A DNA stretch of 64,000 bases, from contig WIDE01000021.1 of NCBI GenBank assembly GCA_015039315.1, forward strand, positions 1-64,000, in the 5' to 3' direction. The stretch comes from Clavulina sp. PMI_390. Its lineage: Eukaryota > Basidiomycota > Agaricomycetes > Cantharellales > Hydnaceae. Shown here one piece after another: positions 51,023-61,954 of this stretch; the first letter of the stretch is position 1, and each line of letters starts with the position of its first letter. The notes beneath the pieces are model-generated. The model was not told the origin of the DNA. It saw only the letters and a list, made by a program, of their open reading frames with translations, and made no database searches. The position numbers and the translations under genes are program-made.

Positions 51023-52573
51023 CTATGATGCAGAGAAAGTGATACGGGAACACTGCGCTCCGGTATGTGCTGCGCAACCCAAGACTCCCCCACCGCTCAG
51101 ACCAAATACACTTGGCCAGCTCGCCTGTGGTGTAACAGTGAATTAGTACGCGGAGAACATATTTCGGGGGTAAGTGGAACGTACTTGGACCGGGAAGACA
51201 GTTGTCTTGTCGCCCCAAACCTCAGGGTCCACCGAGTTCGATGTTAGGATCTTCATGTTAGCACCCGAGACCCTATACGTGGCAGGATTTGGAAGGAGAT
51301 CAGTTATAAAAACTGGTTAACAACATGTCCTTGGCTTACCATTGGTGAAGTGATGTGTCCTCGTCAGTCATGAACGATACCACAAGCGCTCCAGCCTTGG
51401 TTGTTGTCACAAACGGAGCTCCGGCTATTTTATAACAATCAGCCATTGAATAGCCAGCTGGAGTGAATGAGACCTACCGTTGTTATTTGTTCCGGTGGGG
51501 ACATAAACCTGCTCGCGCTCTCCCCATGTAACGCCGTCATCCCGGGAGACGACACGTTTCACAGTGAAAGTGCCAGTGCCTTGAGTCGTCTCGAATACAC
51601 AGAGCACGCCGGCCGAACCATCATTGAAGTCTGTGCAGCTGGGCATCTAATATGATAGAACACCTCCGTTAGCGGCAAGGCTCTAGCCCGCTCGGTGTTT
51701 TACGATAGACTCACTCCATCGCGGCCAGTTGTGGTGGCACCAGCTACTGTGGTAATGTCGCCCCAGGTAGATCCACCGTCGGTCGATGAGCGCATCAAGA
51801 TGTCTTGGTCAGACCCGCTGTTTTCTGCAGCATAGTAGACTAACGAGCAGAAGCATAGGCCGTCAACAGTTGATCCAAGAAGGAGAGGAAAGCGAGTAGA
51901 CCGAATTACCTTGCAAGTCTCCGCCTGAGTTGAGTCGCGCAAAAGGTTCCTGTGATATGCCAAAAGTCAAGGAGTTGAGTTCCAGTCGTTGAAAGGATAT
52001 TTGACTTTGGGCGGTTATGATGACGTACCCAAAGGCCATTGACGCCATCTTTGGCGCGCTGGTCAACTTGGGACAGGAACTTCCATGTTGCCCCACCATC
52101 AGTGGAGATTGAGGCAGTGATCCTACAAGCACCAAAATGTCAGTGTGAGAAGAAGGCTTGATGATGGTTGAACTTGAGGAGGCAAATCCTCACCGGTAAT
52201 ACGTATAAGCGCCACTAGAGTCCAGATCATGATTGCGGTAAGTGGCGAAGACATCACCGTTTGAGAGTTGGAGCAAGAAGCTGTTCGTCAGGTCTCCTGT
52301 CCCTTGGGCGATTGTGCCCAATGATGTCCATGTGTTTCCATTATCTGTCGATTTTGTCACTGCCAAGGTATGTGTGCCATTCTTAGTGGTTGTGAAGGTA
52401 CTGAGCAGGTAGTCATCGACAGCGGCAATACGAGGGTAGGTACCGCCGCCGGCTGGGTTGAGGTTGACTGGATCATGTACGGTGGGGACTAGCGGAGAAC
52501 GACGCTCTAGAGGTGTTGAAGAGACCAATGCAGCCAAGGGAGCAATAAAAGAAACCAACAGAGCAAACTTCAT
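51023..52573 (-). CDS. Secreted Asp-box (sialidase-fold) protein, copy 2
   Basis: Tandem paralog of the gene at 48165-49716 with the same exon order. A signal peptide (MKFALLVSFIAPLAALVSST) is followed by PLERRSPLVPT. The Arg-Arg pair is a potential Kex2 propeptide site that copy 1 lacks. Asp-boxes are STDNGNTW, STDGGATW, STDGGSTW and a diverged SRDDGVTW. Other shared segments are NPAGGGTYPRIAA, YRNHDLDSSGAYTYYR, VNGLW, YYAAENSGSDQDILM, MPSCTDFNDG and MTDEDTS. The end reads VWGDKTTVFPVQ, SWPSVFGLSGGGVLGC and CSRITFSAS. It was probably made by local duplication. The enzymatic substrate is unknown. Confidence 0.82.
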
Positions 52574-53287
52574 TGTGCAGGATGTGAGGGAAGGGACGGG
52601 GATCAAGGTAGAGGCTTTACAGGGCTCAACAATGCGATCGCTTTATACGTCGCTGGGCGCCGTACTCGCCATCAGGAGTACTAGTGTTCGTGTTGTTAGG
52701 AAATACCGCTGGAATGGGCAACGTCGGCGATCGAAAGGTCACCGAGGGGCCGATTTACGTTGTAACGCCGCGCGCAAACATCACTGGATGCCGACAAGCA
52801 TGGAGGCTATGCCCCGAATCAAGACTAATCAGCGCGACTCCCAGGTACTCAATATTGCTGACATCTTTGGTGATTGATGTGTTGGGAGTGTTTACTCCTG
52901 TGAGTTGTGGGGCGGTGAATCCTGGGCGAGAAGGTCCACCATGCGTGATAGAATGACGCATCAGGAGAGTATCAGGGCCTGGTGTGAGTCTTCAAAACAA
53001 GCAGCAGTGCTAGTTCACTAAAGTACTCAAGTGACACAACATGAACTTGACCAGGGAGGTAGAGTGTATGCCCTGCTCGGGGAAACCTTCAAGTTGACGA
53101 TCTCATTTCGGACGGAAGAACCACTTATGTCTAGTGCCACCTCAGCAATTCACTGATCAACTCGAGTCATCATTCCAGCAAGTGTGAGTCAGTTTCCAAA
53201 GAAAAAAAAAGAGGGAGAAAGGATCGGCCGATGATAAAAGCGGTGAACAGTGTTCGATTGGCCCTAGGTTCAACCCACTGCTAAAGG
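52574..53287. other. Intergenic region between Asp-box copy 2 and SHMT
   Basis: It contains the copy 2 promoter (TATAAAG at 52641-52647, about 70 bases before its start) and the 5' flank of the SHMT gene. No other gene is visible. Confidence 0.5.
52641..52647 (-). promoter_or_regulatory. TATA box (TATAAAG) of Asp-box copy 2
   Basis: Minus-strand TATAAAG about 70 bases before the start codon. Its position is equivalent to the TATAAAA of copy 1. Confidence 0.5.
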
Positions 53288-55338
53288 ATGTTAAGAGCCA
53301 ACCGCCTCACTCGTGCCATCCCTCGGCCTCTTCGCACCACCACCACCACCAGCCTTCGACAGCTTCCCATCGCATCACTCGTCCAATCGAGAAAAATGGC
53401 CAACATTGCCTTCCCTACCGACTTTGTGGGTCCACCTAGCTATCGTGTCGTTTCGCACACCGTTTTTGCTGATTGTTGCGCCAATTTTTTGCGCTTCTTG
53501 TCGCCTCGATCGATGGGGTCTGTAGAACAAGACCCTCTACACGCCTCTTGCCGAGCTCGACCCCGAGGTCAATGAACTCATCCAGAAGGAGACGTGGCGC
53601 CAGTTCACTGGGCTCGAGCTCATTGCGTCCGAGGTCTGTACCACATCTCTCTCTCTCTCGCCGCACATCGACGATCCCTGATTTGCTATTGCTTTTTCGA
53701 TTTTTTTTTCTTTGCTTTGCTTTCGATGGACCTAGAACTTGACTAGCTTGGCAGCAATGGAGGCCAATGGGTCGATTCTCACCAACAAGTACTCCGAGGG
53801 TCTTCCGAACGCCAGGTACTACGGCGGTAATGAGTACATCGATCTCCTCGAAATACTCTGCCAGAAGCGCGCCCTCGAGGCTTTCAACCTCGATCCCGCC
53901 GTCTGGGGCGTCAATGTCCAACCCTACTCTGGCTCGGTACGTGCGATCCCTCTTTTTCAGTTTTTCCTCGTCACTGAGTCAAAAATCGCACCAAATTATT
54001 TTTCCCTCATCGTGCGACGTGCCACTCAACGATCGTCCACCCCTGCATCTCATTGGCTCCTCCCTACTGATCATTCCCCTCTACTATCTACCGATGTCGT
54101 CTGCTGTTATCTAGACCGCCAACTTTGCCGCCTTTACCGCACTCATCAACCCCCAGGACCGCATCATGGGTCTTGGCCTCCCCGACGGTGGCCATCTGAC
54201 CCACGGCTACTACACCGCCAAGAAGAAGATCTCCGCGTCCTCCATCTACTTCCAGTCCTTCCCCTACGGCCTTGACCCTGCCACTCAGCTCATCGACTAC
54301 GCTGGTCTCCAGACCACCGCAAAGTCGTTCAAGCCCCGACTCATCGTCTGCGGTGCCAGTGCCTATCCTCGTGACTGGGAGTACGACCAGCTGAGGAAGA
54401 TCGCGGATGAGCACGGTGCTTACCTGTTGGCTGATATTGCCCACACCTCTGGGTTGGTTGCTGCTGGTGAGCTGAAGAATCCCTTCGAGTTCTGCGATGT
54501 TGTCACCACCACCACGTGAGTCTACTCTCGCTTTCTCTTGAAAGGATGATGTTTAACGATGAGCTCGACTTTCGCATCATGCTAGGCACAAGACGCTCCG
54601 TGGGCCTCGTGCTGGTCTCATCTTCTTCCGCAAAGATCGTAAGGACACCCCCGACATGGAGAACCGCGTCAACCAAGCCGTCTTCCCCGCATGCCAGGGT
54701 GGTCCCCACAACAACGTGCGTTCCCTCCATTCCCCTATTTGATGATGTACTGACATTTTTGTACCTTACAGACCATCGCCGCTATTGCCGTGACCCTCAA
54801 GCTCGCTGCCCAGCCCGAGTTCAAAGAGTACGCCAAGCAAGTGGTCGCGAACGCCCGTGTCCTTGCTGCTGAGCTCTCCCAGCACGGATACCGCCTCCAG
54901 ACCGACGGCACAGATAACCACCTTATCCTCTGGGATCTCCGCCCACTCAAGCTGACCGGCAGCAAGATCTCGGGGGTGTGCGACCTCTTGCACATCACCC
55001 TGAACAAGAACGCCGTCTCAGGGGACGTCTCTGCACAGGTCCCCGGTGGCGTGCGCATCGGTACATCCGCACTGACTTCGCGCTCGATGACGGAGGAGGA
55101 CATCAAGACTGTCGCGTCCTTCCTGCATCGCGCCGTGCAGATCTCGCTCAAGCTGCAGGTTGAGGCGGGGTCCAAGCTCCTGAAGGACTTTTTGCGCGTG
55201 GCGAGCACGGGTGATGGGGAGGGTGCTAAGCTTGTCAAGGAGTTGAGGAAGGACGTCAAGGAGTTTGCGATGCGCTTCCCGTTGCCTGGTGTCGATGTCA
55301 GGACGCTCAAGGCGCCTCAGGGGCTCGAGGACGATTGA
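53288..55338 (+). CDS. Serine hydroxymethyltransferase
   Basis: PLP enzyme that converts serine and tetrahydrofolate to glycine and methylene-tetrahydrofolate. After intron 1 the protein reads [53 protein letters not shown], and [14 protein letters not shown]. The PLP-lysine segment is [14 protein letters not shown], and [16 protein letters not shown] lies near the C-terminus. All family landmarks are intact across six exons. The first ATG gives an Arg/Thr-rich, acid-free leader ([20 protein letters not shown]) typical of a mitochondrial presequence. A second in-frame ATG at 53396, in a good AAAATGGCC context, starts [10 protein letters not shown] like cytosolic forms. One gene could therefore supply both compartments through alternative starts. 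Confidence 0.95.
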
Positions 55339-55964
55339 GCTGATGCTTCAGTCTGGTAGCATGATGTGATGCGATGTGATACTGATTGAGGTGTCCATTC
55401 AACCCCTCGCCTACCTGCACCTATCCTCTTCCCCATCCCTTTGTATTTGTGTTTTTGCATGCGCGACGTCAACCGTCGCAGTCCTGGCCACCATTCCTTT
55501 TCCTTAACATTATTCACCTCCATCCTCGGTCCTCGTGTTTCCTTCTCTCACTATGCTTTTCTTCGGATTCCCCTTTTGAGCCCAAAAAACGATGTACAGT
55601 AGCATCTACTCTTTCAACAGGGTCCAACCAATTTCATCATTCTTTCATGTTGCGAGCTACCAGACCCGGACTCCTGCGACGCGATTGACGACACGCGAGC
55701 AAGCTTTCAGAATCCCTTCTTGTTTGTTGGGTATCTCTCTGTCTATGTTATATTATAGGTGGCAAGCAAGAAAAAATACTACGAACTACGAGAAGGAAAT
55801 CATCATCTCTGTACGCTTGTAACCGTATATGGATTCCTCCCGCTTGTATCAGTGATCGCAAGCCAGGTCATTATAGTCATTAATTGGGGACGGCACCCTC
55901 CCCCTCCTCCCTGCTTACTAGGGATTCTCGAACTGAGACTAACCAAGATGTCAACACCGACTCT
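55339..55964. other. Convergent 3' region
   Basis: 3' flanks of SHMT (plus strand) and of the membrane-protein gene (minus strand). No separate gene is supported. Confidence 0.5.
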
Positions 55965-57253
55965 TTACTCTTTCTTTGTCTTGGGAGCCCCAGACGCAGC
56001 TAAAAAGAGGACGTACAGAGCAATTAGTACCATGAATAACTATGCAGTTGCCTCTAACAAAGACTTACCCCGCTTCTTCGAGCCAGGCGCACCTGCGGGG
56101 GCAGGAGCAGTCACGACGGCATTGCCAGCGACCGCCTTGGGCTTTCCGGCACTTGAAGCAACCTTCCTCTCAACAGAAACGCCCCAAAAGTTCTTCACAG
56201 CGCGCGATCCAAAGAGGCCCATCATAATCAGCGCACAAACACTGCGCGCAATGACGGGGTCCACAGGCTGCATGACGCCCTCGCCCATCACGAAGAATGC
56301 ATCCTTGGCGCCGTCGCCGAGGTGGTGCAGGAAGGGAGGAGAGTAGGCTTCTCCGAGGAACGCAAAGATGGTGCGTTGGACGTCGAGCCAGAAGGGCTGG
56401 AGGTGCGTGAGCGTTGCGTAGAGGGCGGACATGGCAGGTGCCACCCAGAGGTCGGTGGTCGTCCATCCGTAAGGCCCGAGTTCGGGAGGGGTGGATACGG
56501 CCCAGCCGGATGGCGAGAGCATGCCGAAGACATTGACGAAGAAGAAACCACCGTTACCGAGGACCTGTCGTTGTTTGAAGGGAGAATGCAGGTTAGAATC
56601 GGAGGGAAAGGTAGAATAAGGTAAGAAGGTGATTTGCGCACGGTAGAAGTGAATAGGAGTGCCATTGGTGAGGCTCTGAGTGCTGGATTTGGGCTTTGTT
56701 TGACCATTGAGGCGACACCGTCGCAAACAAGCATCGAACGAGTCATCGCGTCAAGGAGCGCGAGGGGGAGCTCAGTTTGGATTTCGGAGAGCGGGATGAG
56801 CATGTCAGGCAGAAACTGAGCAATGACGTGCGATGCCACGAACATCAGGGGAACAGTAGGGGACAACATGAAGGAGGCAGGCGTCGTGAGCATCGCAGCT
56901 AGATTCCAGTTCGTGAAACATGTATGGTTGCAAGAACGGCATGAGGGATTAATAGGCGTTTAGTCGGAAAACGCGTTCGTGGCGGGCATAGAGGTAGTAG
57001 TTCACGACGTACCCGCAATCATCTCCCCTCCGAACACTACAACCATAGTAAGCCAGAGATCGTGCCACCACATGGCGCTGCCCTGGGGACCACCCCCTTG
57101 TCTTCGAAGCTGGCGAACGACAATCGACAACCTCATTGCACCAAGGATGTCGAGCGCCGACACGTTGGGTAGTGTTGGGGCATCAAATGGCGGGATAGGC
57201 TCCAGCAGTTTTGAAAAGGACGTGGCCGTGTTGTTGATCATGGCGACGGACAT
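55965..57253 (-). CDS. Multi-pass ER-type membrane protein, possibly TRIC-like
   Basis: I do not have a firm family. The protein starts MSVAMINNTATSFSKLLEP, then SALDILGAMRLSIVVRQLRR, WWHDLWLTMVVVFGGEMIAG, and after an intron a hydrophobic stretch with SPTVPLMFVASHVIAQFLP. Next come MLVCDGVASMVKQS, GNGGFFFVNVFGML, WVAPAMSALYATLTH and RSVCALIMMGLFGSRAVKNF. The last exon adds AASGAPKTKKE, whose final five residues (KTKKE) fit the KxKxx signal that returns proteins to the ER. Several transmembrane helices, an FGGE motif and a lysine-rich tail recall trimeric intracellular cation (TRIC) channels, but that is only a resemblance. Introns lie at about 56020, 56570 and 56900-57010. Confidence 0.65.
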
Positions 57254-57584
57254 GATTGGAGAATGTACGTGGACTGCTCCACAGACGAGGACGAGGACGA
57301 AGACGAAGAACGAGGGGGTTAATGGAAAGACGTCGGTTCAACTTGAACTGGAAGTTGGAGCGTGTTATGACGTCGCGCTTCTTTCGCCAGTTGCTAAACA
57401 CTCTCGACCCAAACATTCAGAGCTTTCCTAATCGAGGCATTTGTGCTTTCTTGGCATTTATTGAGCTCACATTGGAATGAAAGGTGCTCGAGTTTCATCT
57501 ACCTGCAGCTAAAGTAACAAATTGAGAGACGGGCTATATCTACACTACCCTATACTAAGACCAAAAAAGAAATCCCAGAATTCG
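57254..57584. other. Short intergenic region
   Basis: About 330 bases holding the promoter of the membrane-protein gene and the 3' flank of the large gene to its right. Nothing else was seen. Confidence 0.5.
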
Positions 57585-60500
57585 TTAGGCCATCGGAGGG
57601 ATAATGGTTAGGACATCGTGGTTCGTAACATGAGATGGATGGACCATCTCTGGTCCATGCTCTGAAAGGATTTGAATGGGTTGGCCTGCAATAAGGCTCT
57701 CCCCTGCAACATATCGCGTGCCCATTGGATGATTAGGATCCACCTCAACAACATGCAGATTCGCCTCGCCTCCGCCTAGACCGTTCGCGACATCATGATA
57801 CTGTGACATCGGAGATGAGGCAGTGTGATAAGAATGGGACTGATGCGATTGCGAATGGGAAAGTGAATGGGAATGTGAGTGCGAGTGAGAGTTGGAGTTG
57901 GATTGAGAGTGGTGGGACTGAGGATAATGAGAATTGGAGAGCGACTCGGCCATGACTGCTTCACCATCATGTTCATAGAGTGGCTGAGAGATTCGCGACA
58001 ATACTGCCGACCTTCTCCGTCTCGCCGCCATCCGACTCGACGTTCCGCTCGCCACCGAACGCCTTCTCGAGTTCCTATTCATACTTCCGCCGCCGCCCCC
58101 GACAACAAGTGTGCTACGCCGTCGCATGCTACGGCCAGTGACGATTGTTGGGAGGATCACACCATCAGGCAGAGGTTTCCCATGAATATCGAGTATAACA
58201 GTCTTCCTCTTTTTCCTCTTTCGCTTTTGAATCTTGTTTCCCTTCTTTGGTGGTCGAGGGACGTACCACGGATCCGGGTCTTTCCGTCGACCAGATTTCG
58301 TCCGCGGAGGAATGTACTGCACCGTCACATGCGAGCGACTTCTCAACGGTAGATAGAGGAAGTGCCTCAGCACACGTCGGAGAGACGTGATGGCGGGCCA
58401 GTCATCGTTAGCCTTGGAGTACGCAGAGCCGCACTCCATCCGCTCAACATCCTCGTCATCAGGCTCAATGACAGGTTCAGCAAAGATGTCCATACCGACG
58501 GCTTGGCGCTGGAAGCGGCCAGGACGACGTATCTGTGGGGCTCGGGACTTGCGAGGCTTCTTCACCTTTGGCACTTCCTCCACTTTTTCCTCCAGCTTTT
58601 CCGTCTCCATTTCTGTCTCCATCTCCTCCTTTGCTTTCTGTTTTCCTCTCCACCGTCGCTTAAGCAGGCGTGAAGGTCTTGACGGAGGAGGAAACAGGGC
58701 AGGGACCGAGATAGAAGCAGGCGCTGGCGCAGGCATGGCCTTGAGGGAAGCAGGAGGGCTTTGGGCATGTGGATAGGCAACAGCATCGTGCGCAGCATAC
58801 TGAGTGTCTAGCCCATCGACAAGTAAAGGTCTCGAACTCTCATGTGTTTGCTCGTGCGTCCCATCATCTGTCCCTGCTTCTGGACCTTCATGCCCCAAGC
58901 TCGAAGGGCCGTCGCGAGGATCTCGCAGTCTGGAACCAGGTGCACGGAACGACGCATTCCTATATGGAGGCGATCTCCATCTTGGAGAACGTGGCGATCC
59001 CAACGAGCCCAGTGAGCCCAGTGAGCCTGGTGAGCCCGGCTCATTGTCGCCGCCGTGTCTTCGTTCTGATCTGGGAGACTCTGGCTGCGTATCATCAAGC
59101 TCGATGTCATGATATGGAACAGGGACTCGTCGCGAGCGCTGCGTAGAGCTTCGGCTGACCGATTCGATCGTGGGGGGCTGCTGGATTGGTGACTGAGGAG
59201 GGGCAGATTCGACGTGGGATGGTGCAGGTTGGGGCTCTACAGGTAGCGCAGGTGGTACAGGTGGCACAGATGGCGCAGGAGGTGGTGTAGGAGGGGTGGA
59301 AACTATTTCAGGGGGTGCAGGAGGCTCATCATTGGCCCGGGGGTTCGGCCGACGATTCGACGCCGCTCGCTCGAGGAGCTGCCTCACAGCTGGGTGAGTC
59401 CTCTCTGTGACCTGATGATCGGGCTCGAACAAACCACCAGGACCGGCATGCAGGCGCGTATAAATTGGTTCTTCAGGCTCAGTCGCTGGTGTACCGCCTC
59501 CCCATTGCAACCCTGACGCGAAGCGAAAGCGCGATGGCGAGTCGGTGCCACTAGTAATAGGTGGAGTGTCACGGCGCTCAACTGGGGGCGTAACTACCCC
59601 AGTCCCCTCGGTCGTGCTCTGCCGTCGCGAAGCAGTTCCACCAGAACCGTAACTCGCGCGGCGCGCAAGGTTCGCAGTGCGCTGAGCAGCCAACACTACC
59701 ATTCCAGCAAGGCGGAAGCGGACGGAGCGCTTCTTGGGGTCGGTGGTGGCTTCTTGCACAGGGGCGGCTTCTGGTGGAACATCGTCAAGCCCATCAGGTA
59801 GATTAGGCATGGGCTCTGGGGGAGGAGGGGTATAATGATGATGGTCACGAGGAGACTGGGATTGTTCAGAATGTCTTCGAGAGTATCCTGAATCATCCGG
59901 CTCGAGGACTTCTCCAATCGGGCTCATTGCTGGTTGGCCTGTTGCGTGGAGTGTCTGGGGTTCGTAGGGGCGGAGATACGCTGAAGCCCGCTCCGCCTCC
60001 TCCTCGTCTGCGGCACGATGTGAAGCTTCCACCATTGCCCTTACTCTGGCTTCGCGCTCATTTTCCCTATCAATCAGTTCCATCGCACTCGGTCCACTTT
60101 CTTCAAGTGGTATGGGATTGGGATGAGCGATGTAAGGCGTGTCATCGATGAAGGCTCCATCCCGCACAACTTGTTCACCTACCGCCATTGGCACAGGAAC
60201 TCGCGAGCTTGCGGGATTTCTGGCTCGCCCAGGATAGCCCGAGACTGATGCTGTGAATACGCTCTCGCCAGCATCGGAACCTGCAAGAAAATTATCTTCG
60301 GATGAATCGGAAGGTATTGCGAGCGGATTGCGGATTTGCGAAAGATTCGGGACTTTGGGCAGGCTAGGGAGATTAGGGAAGTGTGGTTTAGAAAAACGTG
60401 GTATAGTAGAGGTGGACTGCGGTGCCCTATCTGGTGGAGCTGGCCGCGTAGTACCAGTACTTTGACTCCTGCGATGACCATTAGAGGCTGGCGCACGAGC

Positions 60501-61532
60501 TGCCCTTGGAGTGGATGCAGTTGAGTTTGAGTGACGACGAGGGCGGTCGCGCTCAAAGTTCGCAGCGTCAAAAGGATTGGCGATTGGTGCCGCAGAACTG
60601 GGTGTGACACCACTGTGCAGGTGAAGGTGGCTCGATCCCAGCGGCGGAGTGACCTCTACCTTGGGCGGGGGCTTTCGAGTGGTGCGGCTCAGACTCCCTA
60701 TGCTGCGCATTTCCGCGAGACCACCGTTGCCGACTTGGGCGTGGGGAGGCGGGGTGCTACGAGGTTGACGAGGTGGATGGGTTTCTCCCGATAGTGACTG
60801 AGGATCGCTGATCCTACGTTGGGACGTTGTCCTTTGCAGGGAGGCCGGGGTGCTACGAGGTTGATGAGGTGGAGGAGGTCCTCTTGATAGTGACTGAGGA
60901 TCGCTGATCCTACGTTGGGATGTTGTCCTTCGCAGGGGAGCGGGCATAGATATTACGGGAGGGGAAGTAGAGCTGGCAGAAGATTGGGACCCGGCCACGC
61001 TGGACGAGCGTAGCTTGCTTCTGCTTCTCTGTCCAGACACAGGCGGCCTACTGCTACTACGCATCACTCCAGGCGCAGGAGAGTACTCTCCCAGCGGAGG
61101 TGTGACATTCCTCACTGTTCTCTGAGCAGGACTCCCGTAATCAGAGGGGAGTACATATGAGAAATGGGAACCAGGGGTGGAGACTAGGTGCCGAATTGAT
61201 ATGGGTGAATCTTGTGATGTACGCTGGTTGGTCCAAGGTTTAGGAGGGCTTTCGTGCGTTGGCGAGGTTTCCGGGTGTCTGTCGCCATATGCATATGAGA
61301 ATGCACCGGTATCAGGAGGGTGCGACGATGATGAAGCAAAGCGCCCATCAGCCATATGCGTTGGGAGTGTGTGTACGGGGGAAAAGGCTGTGTCGTATGT
61401 AGTGGAATGTTGTGTAAGGTGATGGGACACGGAGGGACTGTCTTTGGAATATCTGCGGCTCATCCTGGATATTTTTGGCCGAGATTCGCTAGTAACACAG
61501 ATGCGGATATTAGAGTGAAGATGATATGACAT
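57585..61532 (-). CDS. Large disordered Ser/Pro/Arg-rich protein (up to 1315 aa)
   Basis: One uninterrupted frame of nearly 4 kb, which is far beyond chance. Composition is low-complexity: Ser, Pro, Arg and His dominate, with runs such as GSLGSLGSLGSP and SHSHSHSHSLSHSQSHQSH. A 96-base tandem repeat (60751-60942) gives two 32-residue units containing QRRISDPQSLS. The C-terminal third is better ordered: RRPGRFQRQAVGMDIFAEPV, NDDWPAITSLRRVLRHFLYL, YIPPRTKSGRRKDPDPW, the very basic KIQKRKRKKRKTVILDIHGK and LPDGVILPTIVTG. The last part has a possible nuclear localisation signal. No named domain is recognised. The start may be 61463 instead, because ATCCAG just before it looks like an intron acceptor. 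Confidence 0.75.
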   Translation of the reverse strand: MSYHLHSNIRICVTSESRPKISRMSRRYSKDSPSVSHHLTQHSTTYDTAFSPVHTLPTHMADGRFASSSSHPPDTGAFSYAYGDRHPETSPTHESPPKPWTNQRTSQDSPISIRHLVSTPGSHFSYVLPSDYGSPAQRTVRNVTPPLGEYSPAPGVMRSSSRPPVSGQRSRSKLRSSSVAGSQSSASSTSPPVISMPAPLRRTTSQRRISDPQSLSRGPPPPHQPRSTPASLQRTTSQRRISDPQSLSGETHPPRQPRSTPPPHAQVGNGGLAEMRSIGSLSRTTRKPPPKVEVTPPLGSSHLHLHSGVTPSSAAPIANPFDAANFERDRPRRHSNSTASTPRAARAPASNGHRRSQSTGTTRPAPPDRAPQSTSTIPRFSKPHFPNLPSLPKVPNLSQIRNPLAIPSDSSEDNFLAGSDAGESVFTASVSGYPGRARNPASSRVPVPMAVGEQVVRDGAFIDDTPYIAHPNPIPLEESGPSAMELIDRENEREARVRAMVEASHRAADEEEAERASAYLRPYEPQTLHATGQPAMSPIGEVLEPDDSGYSRRHSEQSQSPRDHHHYTPPPPEPMPNLPDGLDDVPPEAAPVQEATTDPKKRSVRFRLAGMVVLAAQRTANLARRASYGSGGTASRRQSTTEGTGVVTPPVERRDTPPITSGTDSPSRFRFASGLQWGGGTPATEPEEPIYTRLHAGPGGLFEPDHQVTERTHPAVRQLLERAASNRRPNPRANDEPPAPPEIVSTPPTPPPAPSVPPVPPALPVEPQPAPSHVESAPPQSPIQQPPTIESVSRSSTQRSRRVPVPYHDIELDDTQPESPRSERRHGGDNEPGSPGSLGSLGSLGSPRSPRWRSPPYRNASFRAPGSRLRDPRDGPSSLGHEGPEAGTDDGTHEQTHESSRPLLVDGLDTQYAAHDAVAYPHAQSPPASLKAMPAPAPASISVPALFPPPSRPSRLLKRRWRGKQKAKEEMETEMETEKLEEKVEEVPKVKKPRKSRAPQIRRPGRFQRQAVGMDIFAEPVIEPDDEDVERMECGSAYSKANDDWPAITSLRRVLRHFLYLPLRSRSHVTVQYIPPRTKSGRRKDPDPWYVPRPPKKGNKIQKRKRKKRKTVILDIHGKPLPDGVILPTIVTGRSMRRRSTLVVGGGGGSMNRNSRRRSVASGTSSRMAARRRRSAVLSRISQPLYEHDGEAVMAESLSNSHYPQSHHSQSNSNSHSHSHSHSLSHSQSHQSHSYHTASSPMSQYHDVANGLGGGEANLHVVEVDPNHPMGTRYVAGESLIAGQPIQILSEHGPEMVHPSHVTNHDVLTIIPPMA
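60751..60942. repeat. Two-copy 96-base tandem repeat inside the disordered protein gene
   Basis: GGGGTGCTACGAGGTTGA recurs at a distance of 96 bases (60751 and 60847). A following segment, AGTGACTGAGGATCGCTGAT, is identical in both copies. The unit length is a multiple of three, so the frame is kept. Few differences suggest a recent duplication. Confidence 0.8.
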
Positions 61533-61954
61533 ATAGCCATACTGGAGTCACTCACGAGAGAATCTACGACGAACTTGAGCAGAAGGAAACGCGCACAGAG
61601 GCAACACCGGCGGTACGAATGCCGAGACAAAGGGTTGTCGTGGAAGCTTTGCAAAAGGTTGCAGAGGCTCAATTCATCATATTATCCAGGTATCAGTGGC
61701 GAACTGTAAGACTATTGTTGGCTTGTGGGCGTCTGACAGTGTACAATCTGCTTCAGCATTAGAGCAATGACGCTGGCACGAGGACTCGTTTGTGTGCTAA
61801 TCGGCACGTGACGGCCGAACATGTTTGTTGATCATCCAATCTTAACTTTGACGTTTTTCCAGCGAGATACACGAGTTGGTGAGGCTTGACTGTAAGTATA
61901 TCATATATATATTCCTTCCAGCGGTCTAATAAGTAGCGATTTCATCAGTCAAAC
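61533..61954. other. Divergent intergenic region
   Basis: This short region lies between the disordered-protein gene on the minus strand and the F-box-like gene on the plus strand. It ends in an AT-rich TATATATA stretch at about 61900-61910, close to the F-box-like start codon. No gene is supported. Confidence 0.45.
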
